Assembly (NCBI GenBank): GCA_020438845.1
Contig: JAGQTV010000017.1
Coordinates: 62,001-126,000 of the forward strand
Source: Mycobacterium sp.
GTDB lineage: Bacteria; Actinomycetota; Actinomycetes; Mycobacteriales; Mycobacteriaceae
Direction: 5' to 3'
Length of the DNA: 64,000 nucleotides
Made by a program: the position numbers and the translations under genes. The notes under the pieces were generated by a model. That model did not search any database. It was not told the origin of the DNA and saw only the letters and a list, made by a program, of their open reading frames with translations. Of the stretch, positions 34,617-43,077 are shown in pieces (position 1 is the first letter of the stretch; each line of letters begins with the position of its first letter).

Positions 34617-35356
34617 CGCCGGCAGAAATACCCGCCGTGCAGGTCGAGTCGTTCGACGGCTATGCGGTCCCACCCGGACGCTACCGCGCGCACCGCATCC
34701 GCGGGCCGAAATACGTTGCCACTCTGGGGGCGTGGGTGCTGAGCCTGGTCGCAGTGATGATGGTGTTGACGATCATCGATCACCAGGTGGTCGACGTGCC
34801 CACCCGCTACGTCTGTCCACCGGACTGCGGTCGGCCGCCGACCGGGCTGCCGGTGGCCACCAATCCGCGCTTCGTGGCGCCGGGCGGGGAGTTCTCGGTG
34901 GCCTACCCGGCACCCGGCGCCGCGTACCTCATCACCACCGAACCGAACGGGATCACCGCGGAATGGATGGCAGGCGACGGCGGGACGATGCGGCTTTTCA
35001 GCCAGCCCGCCGAGGGCCGCGATTCCAAACAGATCGCCAAAGCGTTGTTGCAGGAGGCATTCCCCAACGCCACCACAGCGTACGAACTTCCCAACGCGAC
35101 GGTCGGCTATCACCTCGGCTACGGCGAGGTCGCCGATTTTCAGCCGCTGGGATCCGACCAATCCGACCGCTTGCGGATCGTCGTTGTCGTGGCCGTCAAG
35201 AACGGCTTGGCGCTGATCGCTGCAGCCGCCGGGCCGTTCCGGGAGTTCACCCCGGGTTTCGGGCCGGGACCACCGTCGCCGGCGAACCTGCAGATCGCTC
35301 AGGACATGGGCAAATACGTCAACAGCTTCTCGTGGCGCGGAGATCCGCCGCGCTGA
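34613..35356 (+). CDS. Membrane-anchored protein of unknown function, coupled to the S53 peptidase
   Basis: 247 residues, starting GTG within the stop of the peptidase gene. A cytoplasmic N-terminus of about 35 residues, one membrane helix (VATLGAWVLSLVAVMMVLTII) and a ~190-residue extracytoplasmic domain. That domain begins with a close cysteine pair (YVCPPDCGRPP), then strands such as GEFSVAYPAPGAAYLIT and DRLRIVVVVAVKNGLALIAAA. I do not recognise the family. The strict coupling suggests it assists, anchors or inhibits the peptidase. Confidence 0.7.
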   Translation: MTPAEIPAVQVESFDGYAVPPGRYRAHRIRGPKYVATLGAWVLSLVAVMMVLTIIDHQVVDVPTRYVCPPDCGRPPTGLPVATNPRFVAPGGEFSVAYPAPGAAYLITTEPNGITAEWMAGDGGTMRLFSQPAEGRDSKQIAKALLQEAFPNATTAYELPNATVGYHLGYGEVADFQPLGSDQSDRLRIVVVVAVKNGLALIAAAAGPFREFTPGFGPGPPSPANLQIAQDMGKYVNSFSWRGDPPR

Positions 35357-35358
35357 AG

Positions 35359-35514
35359 CTACCGGGGCTGATCGGGCTCGCCGGCCTCGTCGGCCTCGGG
35401 CGGCGGGCTCGGTGGCGGTTGGCGGGCCAGCCAGTCCTTGAGCCGGAATAACTGGCTGGCCACCATGCCAAGGCCAACCAGTAGTAGACCGCCGACGATC
35501 CACGCGATCGACAT
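35359..35514 (-). CDS. 51-residue membrane protein
   Basis: ATG 35514 to TAG 35359. The product starts MSIAWIVGGLLLVGLGMV (one membrane helix), then ASQLFRLKDWLARQ and a Pro/Glu-rich end. GAGAGGGG lies 7 bp upstream and codon third positions are G/C-rich, so it looks like a real gene. It ends 2 bp from the convergent gene at 34613-35356 and is divergent from hrpA by about 50 bp. Function unknown. Confidence 0.65.
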   Translation of the reverse strand: MSIAWIVGGLLLVGLGMVASQLFRLKDWLARQPPPSPPPEADEAGEPDQPR

Positions 35515-35532
35515 GAGGCAACCCCTCTCGTC

Positions 35533-35560
35533 TTGTCCTGATCTGCTGTCGTCCTATCCT
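35533..35560 (+). promoter_or_regulatory. Probable promoter of hrpA producing a leaderless mRNA
   Basis: TTGTCC (35533-35538) and TATCCT (35555-35560) are spaced by 16 bp. The GTG at 35568 lies 7 bp after the -10 hexamer, exactly where transcription should begin. No ribosome-binding site is seen. Confidence 0.55.
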
Positions 35561-35567
35561 GATGAGA

Positions 35568-38500
35568 GTGTCCCAGGCGTCCCGTGACGACGTGCGTGCG
35601 TTTCGTGCGCGTTTGGATGGCCTGACTCTGCGCGACGCCTCCCGGCTGGGCCGCCGCCTGCGGGCGCTGAGGGGACCGGTCAGCGCGGAGACCCTGGCAC
35701 GCCTTGCCCATCAGGTCGATGCCGCCGAACGGCTGATGGCGGCCCGTGCGGCCGCGGTGCCGGCGATCAGCTATCCCGACCTTCCGGTCAGTGAACAACG
35801 GGGCGAGCTGGCCGCCGCAATCAGGGACAACCAGGTGGTGGTCGTCGCCGGTGAAACCGGTTCGGGCAAGACCACCCAGCTCCCCAAGATCTGTTTGGAG
35901 CTCGGGCGCGGCATCCGGGGAACAATCGGGCACACACAGCCGCGTCGACTGGCGGCCCGCACTGTGGCCCAACGGATCGCCGACGAGCTGGGTGTCGAGT
36001 TGGGTGGTGCCATCGGATATACCGTTCGGTTCACCGACCAGGCCAGCGACCGCACACTGGTGAAGCTGATGACCGACGGTATCCTGCTGGCCGAGGTGCA
36101 GCGTGATCGACGGCTGCTGGGTTACGACACCCTGATCATCGACGAAGCCCACGAACGCAGCCTCAACATCGACTTCCTGCTGGGTTACCTACATCAGCTC
36201 CTGCCGCGGCGGCCGGATCTCAAGGTCATCGTCACATCGGCCACCATCGAGCCGGAGCGGTTCGCCGCGCACTTCTGCGGTGCGCCGATCGTGGAGGTGT
36301 CGGGTCGGACCTACCCGGTCGAGATTCGTTACCGCCCATTGGAATCACCGTTTGCCCCGACTGATGGCGATGATCCGGACGACCCTGACCACGAGGTGGT
36401 GCGAGTCGAGCCGCGTGACCAGACCGAGGCGGTCATCGACGCCATCGAAGAGTTGGCAGCCGAGCCTCCGGGCGACGTCCTGGTGTTCCTGTCCGGCGAA
36501 CGGGAGATCAGGGACACCGCCGAAGCGGTGCGGGCAGCCGTGCGTAACGTCGAAGTCCTTCCGCTGTACGCGCGGCTTGCCACCGCCGAGCAGCACAAGG
36601 TGTTCGAACCCAACACCAGTCGGCTGACCCGTCGGATTGTCCTGGCCACCAACGTTGCCGAGACGTCGCTCACGGTTCCGGGAATCCGCTACGTCGTCGA
36701 CCCGGGTACGGCCCGGATCTCCCGTTACAGCCGACGGACCAAAGTCCAACGGCTACCGATCGAGCCGATCTCCCAGGCATCAGCCGCCCAACGAGCAGGG
36801 CGGTCCGGGCGCACCGCCCCGGGGGTGTGCATCCGGCTCTACTCCCAGGAGGATTTCGCATCGCGCCCGCGGTTCACCGACCCCGAAATCCTGCGCACGA
36901 ATCTCGCCGCGGTGATCTTGCAGATGAGTGCACTGCAACTCGGGGACATCGGGAGCTTTCCGTTCCTCGACCCGCCGGAGCGCCGCAGCATCCGTGACGG
37001 TGTGCAGGTGTTGCAGGAACTGGGTGCCTTCGACGATGCCGAGACCATCACCGATCTCGGCCGGCGCCTCGCGCGCTTGCCGGTCGATCCCCGCCTGGGC
37101 CGGATGATCCTCGCGGCCGAGGAACAGGGTTGCGTTCGCGAGGTGCTGGTGCTCGCAGGCGCCTTGGCCATTCCGGACCCGCGGGAACGGCCCGTCGACC
37201 GAGAGGAGGCGGCGCGCCAGTCCCACTCCCGGTTCGCTGACCCGCATTCGGACTTCATGTCCTACCTCAACCTGTGGAACTATCTACGGGACCAGCGAAA
37301 AGCGCTGTCAAGCAGCGCATTTCGCCGGATGTGCCGGGAGGAGTTCCTGCACTATCTGCGAATTCGGGAATGGCAGGATCTGGTTGGGCAACTGCGCTCG
37401 ATCGCCAGGGACATTGGTATTCGGGACGGCATTCGGGAGGACGTCCGGGAATCGAACTCTGCCGACCCGGCCGATCCGGGACGGGTTCATGCCGCGCTCC
37501 TAGCCGGCCTGCTGTCGCATGTCGGTATGCGTGAAGGAGAGTCCCGCGAGTACACGGGAGCCCGCAACGCGAAGTTCGTCTTAGCCCCGGGTTCGGTGCT
37601 GACGAAGCGGCCGCCGCGCTGGATCGTGGTCGCGGACCTGGTGGAGACCAGCCGACTGTACGGACGGACGGCGGCACGCATCGAACCGGAAGTGATCGAA
37701 CGGGTCGCCGGGCATCTGGTTCAGCGCAGCTACAGCGAGCCACATTGGGATCCCGAACGGGGTGCGGTGCTGGCTTATGAGCGGGTGACTCTCTATGGGC
37801 TCGCGTTGGTGGCACGGCGCCGGGTGGGCTACGCGGCGGTGGACCCGGAGGTGTGCCGCGAACTGTTCATCCGGCACGCGCTGGTGGAAGGGGACTGGCG
37901 GACCCGGCACCACTTCTTCGCCGACAACGCCCGAATGCGCACGGAGGTAACCGAACTGGAGGAGCGGGCCCGGCGACGGGACTTGCTGGTGGGCGACGAG
38001 GAGATTTACGCGTTCTACGACGCACGAATTCCGCCGGACGTGCTGTCCGCAAAGCATTTTGACGGGTGGTGGCGCAAGCAGCGGCATAGGACACCGGATC
38101 TGTTGACCATGACCCGGGCTGACCTGTTGAGGGTGTCCGACGCAGACACCGACCGGCCGGATCACTGGCAGTCCGGCGATCTGGCTTTGCCGTTGACCTA
38201 CCGCTTCGAGCCCGGGGCGGACGACGACGGCGTGACGGTGCACATCCCGGTGGGAGTGCTGGCACGACTGGGCGGGACGCAGTTCGGCTGGCAGGTTCCG
38301 GCACTGCGCGAGGAACTGGTCACCGCGCTGATTCGCTCCTTGCCGAAGGATTTGCGTCGCAACTTCGTTCCAGCCCCCGATACCGCACGGGCACTGTTGG
38401 CCGATATCGACCCGGCGGCGGTCAGCGGATCGTTCATTGACTGGCTGCAAGGCGAACTACACCGTCGCACTGGGGTATTGGTCCCGCTGAGCGCGTTTGA

Positions 38501-39518
38501 CATCGACAAACTGCCGGCCCACCTGAGGGTGACGTTTGCAGTGCAAGGGGCGGACGGTGCCGAGGTCGCACGGGGCAAGGACCTCGGCGCGCTGCAGACC
38601 AGATTGGCCGGCACTGCCCGCCGCGCCGTCGCGGAAGCTGTTGCCGGGGAGTGGGAACGAGACGGACTGCGGACCTGGCCGGAAGACCTCGACGAATTGC
38701 CGCGTGCCCTGGAGAAGATCGTCGACGGGGTCGGGGTGCGGGGCTATCCGGGCTTTGTCGAGGCCGGGGCCGGCGTGGGCATCAGACTGTTCGCCGCGGA
38801 GTCCGAACGCGATGCCGCTGCTGTCGCGGGTCTCCGCAGACTGCTACGACTATCGGTACCGTCACCGGTGAAACCGGTGGAGCGGGGGCTGGATCCGCGC
38901 ACTCGCCTGATGCTGGGCGCCAACCCGGATGGCTCGCTGTCGGCGTTGCTGGACGACTGCGCCGACGCCGCAGTCGACCTGTTGGCACCGTCCCCGGTTT
39001 GGGCCAGGTCCGACTTCGACCGGCTTCGCCGGCGGATAGCCGTGGAACTGCCGGGCGCCACCGCTGAGATCGTGTCTCGGGTGCAGAGGGTGCTGATTGC
39101 CCTGCAGGCGGTCCAGGTCGCGTTGCCAGAGAAACCCACCCCTGCTCAGATTGCGGCGGTTACCGACATCCGGCGTCAGCTCGAGGAGTTGGTGCCGCCG
39201 CATTTTGTCACCGCTACAGGGGCCAACCGCCTGGCCGACCTGGCCCGTTACCTCACCGCCATCGGTAGGCGTTTGGAGAGGTTGCCGCACGGTCTGGCCG
39301 CCGACGCTGACCGGATGCAACGGGTCCACGCCGTCGAGCAGGCCTACCGGGCACTGGTGAGTGCCGTGTCCCCCAGCCGGGCGGCTGCTGAGGACGTCCG
39401 CGACATCGCCCGGATGATCCAGGAACTACGGGTCAGCCTCTGGGCGCAGCAGCTGGGAACGGCGAGGCCGGTCAGTGAGCAACGGATCTATCGTGCTATC
39501 GATGAGGTGACGCTGTGA
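35568..39518 (+). CDS. hrpA: ATP-dependent RNA helicase HrpA (DEAH box)
   Basis: About 1316 residues, normal for bacterial HrpA. Walker A GETGSGKTTQ (about residue 100), DEAH box IIDEAHERSLN, TSATIEPERF, and motif VI QRAGRSGRTAPG mark the helicase core; winged-helix, HA2 and OB-fold regions follow. The C-terminal half is the DUF3418 region typical of HrpA. In other bacteria HrpA acts on RNA, including rescue of stalled ribosomes and mRNA processing. I chose GTG 35568 because of the promoter position; ATG 35562 is in frame. Coupled to the patatin gene by a GTGA overlap. Confidence 0.95.
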   Translation: MSQASRDDVRAFRARLDGLTLRDASRLGRRLRALRGPVSAETLARLAHQVDAAERLMAARAAAVPAISYPDLPVSEQRGELAAAIRDNQVVVVAGETGSGKTTQLPKICLELGRGIRGTIGHTQPRRLAARTVAQRIADELGVELGGAIGYTVRFTDQASDRTLVKLMTDGILLAEVQRDRRLLGYDTLIIDEAHERSLNIDFLLGYLHQLLPRRPDLKVIVTSATIEPERFAAHFCGAPIVEVSGRTYPVEIRYRPLESPFAPTDGDDPDDPDHEVVRVEPRDQTEAVIDAIEELAAEPPGDVLVFLSGEREIRDTAEAVRAAVRNVEVLPLYARLATAEQHKVFEPNTSRLTRRIVLATNVAETSLTVPGIRYVVDPGTARISRYSRRTKVQRLPIEPISQASAAQRAGRSGRTAPGVCIRLYSQEDFASRPRFTDPEILRTNLAAVILQMSALQLGDIGSFPFLDPPERRSIRDGVQVLQELGAFDDAETITDLGRRLARLPVDPRLGRMILAAEEQGCVREVLVLAGALAIPDPRERPVDREEAARQSHSRFADPHSDFMSYLNLWNYLRDQRKALSSSAFRRMCREEFLHYLRIREWQDLVGQLRSIARDIGIRDGIREDVRESNSADPADPGRVHAALLAGLLSHVGMREGESREYTGARNAKFVLAPGSVLTKRPPRWIVVADLVETSRLYGRTAARIEPEVIERVAGHLVQRSYSEPHWDPERGAVLAYERVTLYGLALVARRRVGYAAVDPEVCRELFIRHALVEGDWRTRHHFFADNARMRTEVTELEERARRRDLLVGDEEIYAFYDARIPPDVLSAKHFDGWWRKQRHRTPDLLTMTRADLLRVSDADTDRPDHWQSGDLALPLTYRFEPGADDDGVTVHIPVGVLARLGGTQFGWQVPALREELVTALIRSLPKDLRRNFVPAPDTARALLADIDPAAVSGSFIDWLQGELHRRTGVLVPLSAFDIDKLPAHLRVTFAVQGADGAEVARGKDLGALQTRLAGTARRAVAEAVAGEWERDGLRTWPEDLDELPRALEKIVDGVGVRGYPGFVEAGAGVGIRLFAAESERDAAAVAGLRRLLRLSVPSPVKPVERGLDPRTRLMLGANPDGSLSALLDDCADAAVDLLAPSPVWARSDFDRLRRRIAVELPGATAEIVSRVQRVLIALQAVQVALPEKPTPAQIAAVTDIRRQLEELVPPHFVTATGANRLADLARYLTAIGRRLERLPHGLAADADRMQRVHAVEQAYRALVSAVSPSRAAAEDVRDIARMIQELRVSLWAQQLGTARPVSEQRIYRAIDEVTL

Positions 39519-40531
39519 ACGACCGCCGCACAAGGCCTTTGGATCTGGTTTTGGCGGGTGGTGGGGTCAAGGGCATCGGCCTGGTCGGGGCTGTCGTGCG
39601 GCTCATGGAGGCGGGGTATCGAGCCCACCGAGTGGCCGGATCTTCGGCGGGATCGATCCTTGGGTCGATCGTGGCGGCCGCCGCCAAGGGGGACCAGCTC
39701 ACTCCGAGCGAATTCCGCGACTTCGCGCTGAGCGTCGACTACCGCAAGTTCCTCGACCCCGGTCCGATAGAGCGGGTGCCTCTGCTCGGGGCCGCGTGGG
39801 CGATCCTGCAAGGCAATGGCGTCTACCGCGGTGATTACGTTCGCGACTTCGTTGCCGGGCAGTTGCGTGGTCTGGGGGTCGAGACCTTCGGCGATTTGCG
39901 CCTTGACGACGACGAGCTACCGCCGGAGCGGCGCTACCGCCTGGTGGTGACCGCCGCCGACGTCACCCGCGGCCAATTGGTCCGGCTGCCGTGGGACTAC
40001 CGGCGGGTCTACGGCCTGGATCCTGACGAGCAGGTGGTGGCCGACGCCGTTCGCGCATCCATGTCGATCCCCTTCCTGTTCCGCCCCGTCACCATGATCA
40101 ATGCCGCGGGATTCACTTCGCGGCTTGTCGACGGTGGCCTGCTGTCCAATTACCCGATCGACTCGCTGGACCGCCTTGACGGCAAACGGCCGCGGTGGCC
40201 GACGCTCGGAGTGACGCTGCTGCCCACTCTTCCGGAGGGCATCGACCTGGTACTGCCCGGTTTATCACCGTTGCGGGTTTTCGGCGGTCCGCACCTGCTC
40301 GAGGAGGTGTTGACCACCCTGTTGGTCGGCAGGGATCAGGCGTATCTCACCGAGCCGTGGGTGAGTGCGCGCACCATCCGGGTGGATTCCACCGACGTCG
40401 GCGTCCTGGACTTCGACATCTCGCCGCCGGAGGCCGACGCCCTCTACCTGAAGGGATACGCAGCGACGGACACCTTCCTGTCCGACTGGGACGAGGAGGA
40501 CTACCTGCGACGCTTCCACCACGCGCCTTGA
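39515..40531 (+). CDS. Patatin-like phospholipase
   Basis: 338 residues. Patatin features are complete: the oxyanion glycine loop LAGGGVKGIGLVGAV, the nucleophile elbow GSSAGS with the catalytic Ser, and the catalytic Asp in VDGGLLSNYP. Patatins are Ser-Asp dyad lipid acyl hydrolases. No signal peptide or membrane helix is visible, so it is probably cytoplasmic or peripheral. It begins within the hrpA stop codon (GTGA), an odd partner for a helicase; functional linkage is unproven. Confidence 0.92.
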   Translation: MNDRRTRPLDLVLAGGGVKGIGLVGAVVRLMEAGYRAHRVAGSSAGSILGSIVAAAAKGDQLTPSEFRDFALSVDYRKFLDPGPIERVPLLGAAWAILQGNGVYRGDYVRDFVAGQLRGLGVETFGDLRLDDDELPPERRYRLVVTAADVTRGQLVRLPWDYRRVYGLDPDEQVVADAVRASMSIPFLFRPVTMINAAGFTSRLVDGGLLSNYPIDSLDRLDGKRPRWPTLGVTLLPTLPEGIDLVLPGLSPLRVFGGPHLLEEVLTTLLVGRDQAYLTEPWVSARTIRVDSTDVGVLDFDISPPEADALYLKGYAATDTFLSDWDEEDYLRRFHHAP

Positions 40532-40553
40532 ACGCACACTTAAGCGGAGTGCA

Positions 40554-41726
40554 TCAGCCAGTCGCTAGTTTGATGGCGGCAGGATCACACTCGGCATGAT
40601 CCAGAACCAGTTCCGCGACGCGTTCTCGGTGCTGTTCGGCGCTGCCCAGCAACGCCGCGTCGGTGGCTGCCCGCTTGAAATACAGGTGGGCCTGATGTTC
40701 CCAGGTGAATCCGATACCGCCGTGAACCTGGATGCAGTCGGCAGCGATCCGGCTGAGTGCCGCTGAGCAGACCGCCTGGGCGATGCTTGCCGCCAGTGCC
40801 GGGTCATCCGAACCGTCGGTCAACGCCCACGCTGCGTGATACGCCGTCGAGCGGGCGTGTTCCAGGTCGACGAGCATGTCGGCCAATTTGTGTTTGACCG
40901 CCTGGAACGATCCGATCAGCCGGCCGAACTGCAGGCGCGACTTGGCATAGTCGACCGCAATGTCGAGCAGATGCTGGCCTGCCCCGACCTGCTCCACAGC
41001 CATCAGCACCGAACCCACTTGCAGCGCATGGCTGATCACCCGTTCGGCGTCGGCGGGCCCGGCAAGGAGCCGCGCCGGTGTGTCCGACAACACTACGGTC
41101 GCCTGCGGTCGGGTGAGGTCCATGGTTACCAGTGGGATGCGGTGGACACCAGGGGCAGTCATGTCGACGGCATAGAGTCCGAGACCGTCGGATCCCATTG
41201 CGGCAATTACTAATTCGTCAGCGGCATCGGCGTCGACAACTCGCTCGGCCGTGCCGGTCACGGTGTCCCGACCGGCCGAGATTGCGACTGCCGCCGGGTC
41301 GAAGCCACCCGCCCGGTCGGCGACGGCGAACGCGGCCGTGCGCGCGCCCTCCAGCAGCTGAACCAGGAGGGCGTCCGGTGCGGGCCCGGCCGGGCAGGCC
41401 GCCAAGGCTGGAATTGCAAGGTAGACCGTTCCGAACCAGGGTCCGCAGGCGAGCTTCGCCCCGAACTCTTCGGCCGCAACCGCCTGGTCGACCAGGGAGC
41501 CGCCCACCCCACCGTCGCTCTCCGATACCGACATGCCCAGCACGCCGAGCTCGGAGCCCAGCCGCCGCCACACCGCCGGATCGAATCGGATCGGGGATTC
41601 CATGAGCCGACGTACTGTCGGTTCGGCGAAATTCTCGGCGCAGAACTTGCGGATCGCAGTGCGCAGGGCGAGTTGCTCTGCGCTAAAACGGAATTCCGGA
41701 GTGAAATCAAGCACCGCGTCAGCCAC
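40554..41726 (-). CDS. Acyl-CoA dehydrogenase (FadE), second subunit of a pair
   Basis: 390 residues. An acyl-CoA dehydrogenase fold: N-terminal helices (FRFSAEQLALRTAIRKFCAENF), a middle beta region, and C-terminal LQFGRLIGSFQAVKHKLADM plus IQVHGGIGFTWEHQAHLYFKRA, the FAD-interaction segments. In actinobacteria such genes often occur as adjacent pairs forming alpha2beta2 enzymes for steroid or branched acyl-CoAs. It begins GTG 41726, overlapping the preceding fadE by 8 bp. I see no catalytic Glu in the usual position in the middle of the protein, as in one subunit of such pairs; the call on catalysis is tentative. Confidence 0.88.
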   Translation of the reverse strand: MADAVLDFTPEFRFSAEQLALRTAIRKFCAENFAEPTVRRLMESPIRFDPAVWRRLGSELGVLGMSVSESDGGVGGSLVDQAVAAEEFGAKLACGPWFGTVYLAIPALAACPAGPAPDALLVQLLEGARTAAFAVADRAGGFDPAAVAISAGRDTVTGTAERVVDADAADELVIAAMGSDGLGLYAVDMTAPGVHRIPLVTMDLTRPQATVVLSDTPARLLAGPADAERVISHALQVGSVLMAVEQVGAGQHLLDIAVDYAKSRLQFGRLIGSFQAVKHKLADMLVDLEHARSTAYHAAWALTDGSDDPALAASIAQAVCSAALSRIAADCIQVHGGIGFTWEHQAHLYFKRAATDAALLGSAEQHRERVAELVLDHAECDPAAIKLATG

Positions 41727-42933
41727 GGGGGATCTCCTTCCACGGCATGCCGGCGTCGGCACGCAGGTCACCGGGCAGGCCCAGGACCCGCTCCCCGAGG
41801 ATGTTGCGCATGACCTCCGAGGTGCCACCCTCGATGGTGTTGGCCCTGCTGCGCAGATACCGCTGCTGGATCGGTCCGCGCCAGTCGCCGTCCTTGTCCC
41901 TGCCGCGCATGGCGTAGGCGTGGTACAGAATGCCTTCCGGCCCAAGCAGATCCATGCAGAATTCGTAGATCCGCTGGTTCAGTTCAGCGCCGACCAGCTT
42001 GCCGATGGAGGCTTCTGGCCCGGGCCCGCCGGAGGTCGCCGATGCACGCGAGCGCTCCGAGGTCAGCCGCTGTGCCTCCGCGCGTAGCCAGAGTTGGGTC
42101 AGACGGTCGCGCAGTACCGGGGTATGCAGATCCGGACGTGCGGCCCACAGGTTCACAGCGTCGGCGATGGTGCCGGCTCCCCGTCCGCGGCCGCTGGCGC
42201 CCAGCGCGCTGCGCTCGTTCATCAGGGTGGTCATCGCCACCCGCCAGCCGTCGCCGACGGCGCCGAGACGGTGGGTGTCGGGTATGCGGGCGTCGGTCAT
42301 ATAGACCTCGTTGAATTCCGCCTGCCCGGTGATCTGGCGCAGCGGTCGGGTTTCGACGCCGGGGGCGTGCATGTCGAGGACGAAGTAGGTGAGGCCTTTG
42401 TGTTTGGGGGCGTCTGCGTCGGTACGGGCAAGCAGCAGGCCCCAGCGGGCCCGGTGGGCCAGGCTGGTCCACACCTTCTGGCCGTTGACTATCCAATCCC
42501 CGGTGCCGGAACCGTCTTGCACCGCCGAAGTGGCCAGACCTGCCAGGTCGGAACCCGCTCCGGGTTCGGAGAACAACTGGCACCAGATGTCTTCGGTGGT
42601 GGCCAGCGGTCGCAGGAAGAACTTCTTGATGTTCTCGGTCTGGCCGTGCTCGCGGATGGTGGGGGCGGCCATCCCGTAGCCCATCGGGTTCAGGCCCAGC
42701 GGCACTGGACCGCCCGCGCCCTGCAGTATCGCGTCGGCTACGGCCTGCAGTCCCCGCGACAAACCAAGGCCGCCGAGTCCCTCGGGGAAGTGCACCCAGG
42801 ACAGTCCGGCGTCATAACAGGCGCCGAGGAATTCCTCGACGGGCACCCGTTTGGGATCGTGCTCGGCGACGACCCGACGGGCCGATCGGGTGACCCGGTC
42901 GGCTGGCCTGCCGGTGGATTCGGCACCATTCAT
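41719..42933 (-). CDS. Acyl-CoA dehydrogenase (FadE), first subunit of a pair
   Basis: 404 residues. Clear family signatures: CQLFSEPGAGSDLAGLAT (substrate/FAD site), WIVNGQKVWTSLAHRARWGLLLART and the C-terminal RANTIEGGTSEVMRNILGERVLGLP. With the overlapping downstream fadE it probably forms a heteromeric dehydrogenase that puts a double bond next to the CoA thioester. The substrate is unknown; neighbouring thioesterase and FAD oxidoreductase genes do not settle it. Divergent from the oxidoreductase gene by 144 bp. Confidence 0.92.
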   Translation of the reverse strand: MNGAESTGRPADRVTRSARRVVAEHDPKRVPVEEFLGACYDAGLSWVHFPEGLGGLGLSRGLQAVADAILQGAGGPVPLGLNPMGYGMAAPTIREHGQTENIKKFFLRPLATTEDIWCQLFSEPGAGSDLAGLATSAVQDGSGTGDWIVNGQKVWTSLAHRARWGLLLARTDADAPKHKGLTYFVLDMHAPGVETRPLRQITGQAEFNEVYMTDARIPDTHRLGAVGDGWRVAMTTLMNERSALGASGRGRGAGTIADAVNLWAARPDLHTPVLRDRLTQLWLRAEAQRLTSERSRASATSGGPGPEASIGKLVGAELNQRIYEFCMDLLGPEGILYHAYAMRGRDKDGDWRGPIQQRYLRSRANTIEGGTSEVMRNILGERVLGLPGDLRADAGMPWKEIPRG

Positions 42934-43063
42934 TCAGCCACGATAGAACGCCGGTGCGATTGGCCGAATCGGCCCCCCAGGGCTCAGTTCGGTGCTGCAG
43001 ATCGGTGGCGTGACCTAGTCGCTGGAGCGTCGCCGGTCGCTCGGCCCAGGACTCCATCTCGGC

Positions 43064-43069
43064 TAACAT
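43064..43069 (+). promoter_or_regulatory. Putative -10 element of the FAD oxidoreductase, leaderless arrangement
   Basis: TAACAT ends 8 bp before the GTG at 43078, which would make the start codon the 5' end of the mRNA. No -35 hexamer is evident. Confidence 0.4.
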
Positions 43070-43077
43070 TGTTCCCC

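Noticed and set aside
42094-43077. Upstream extension of the FAD oxidoreductase frame
   Set aside because: It overlaps an acyl-CoA dehydrogenase gene on the other strand and lacks conserved sequence; GTG 43078 begins the Rossmann fold.
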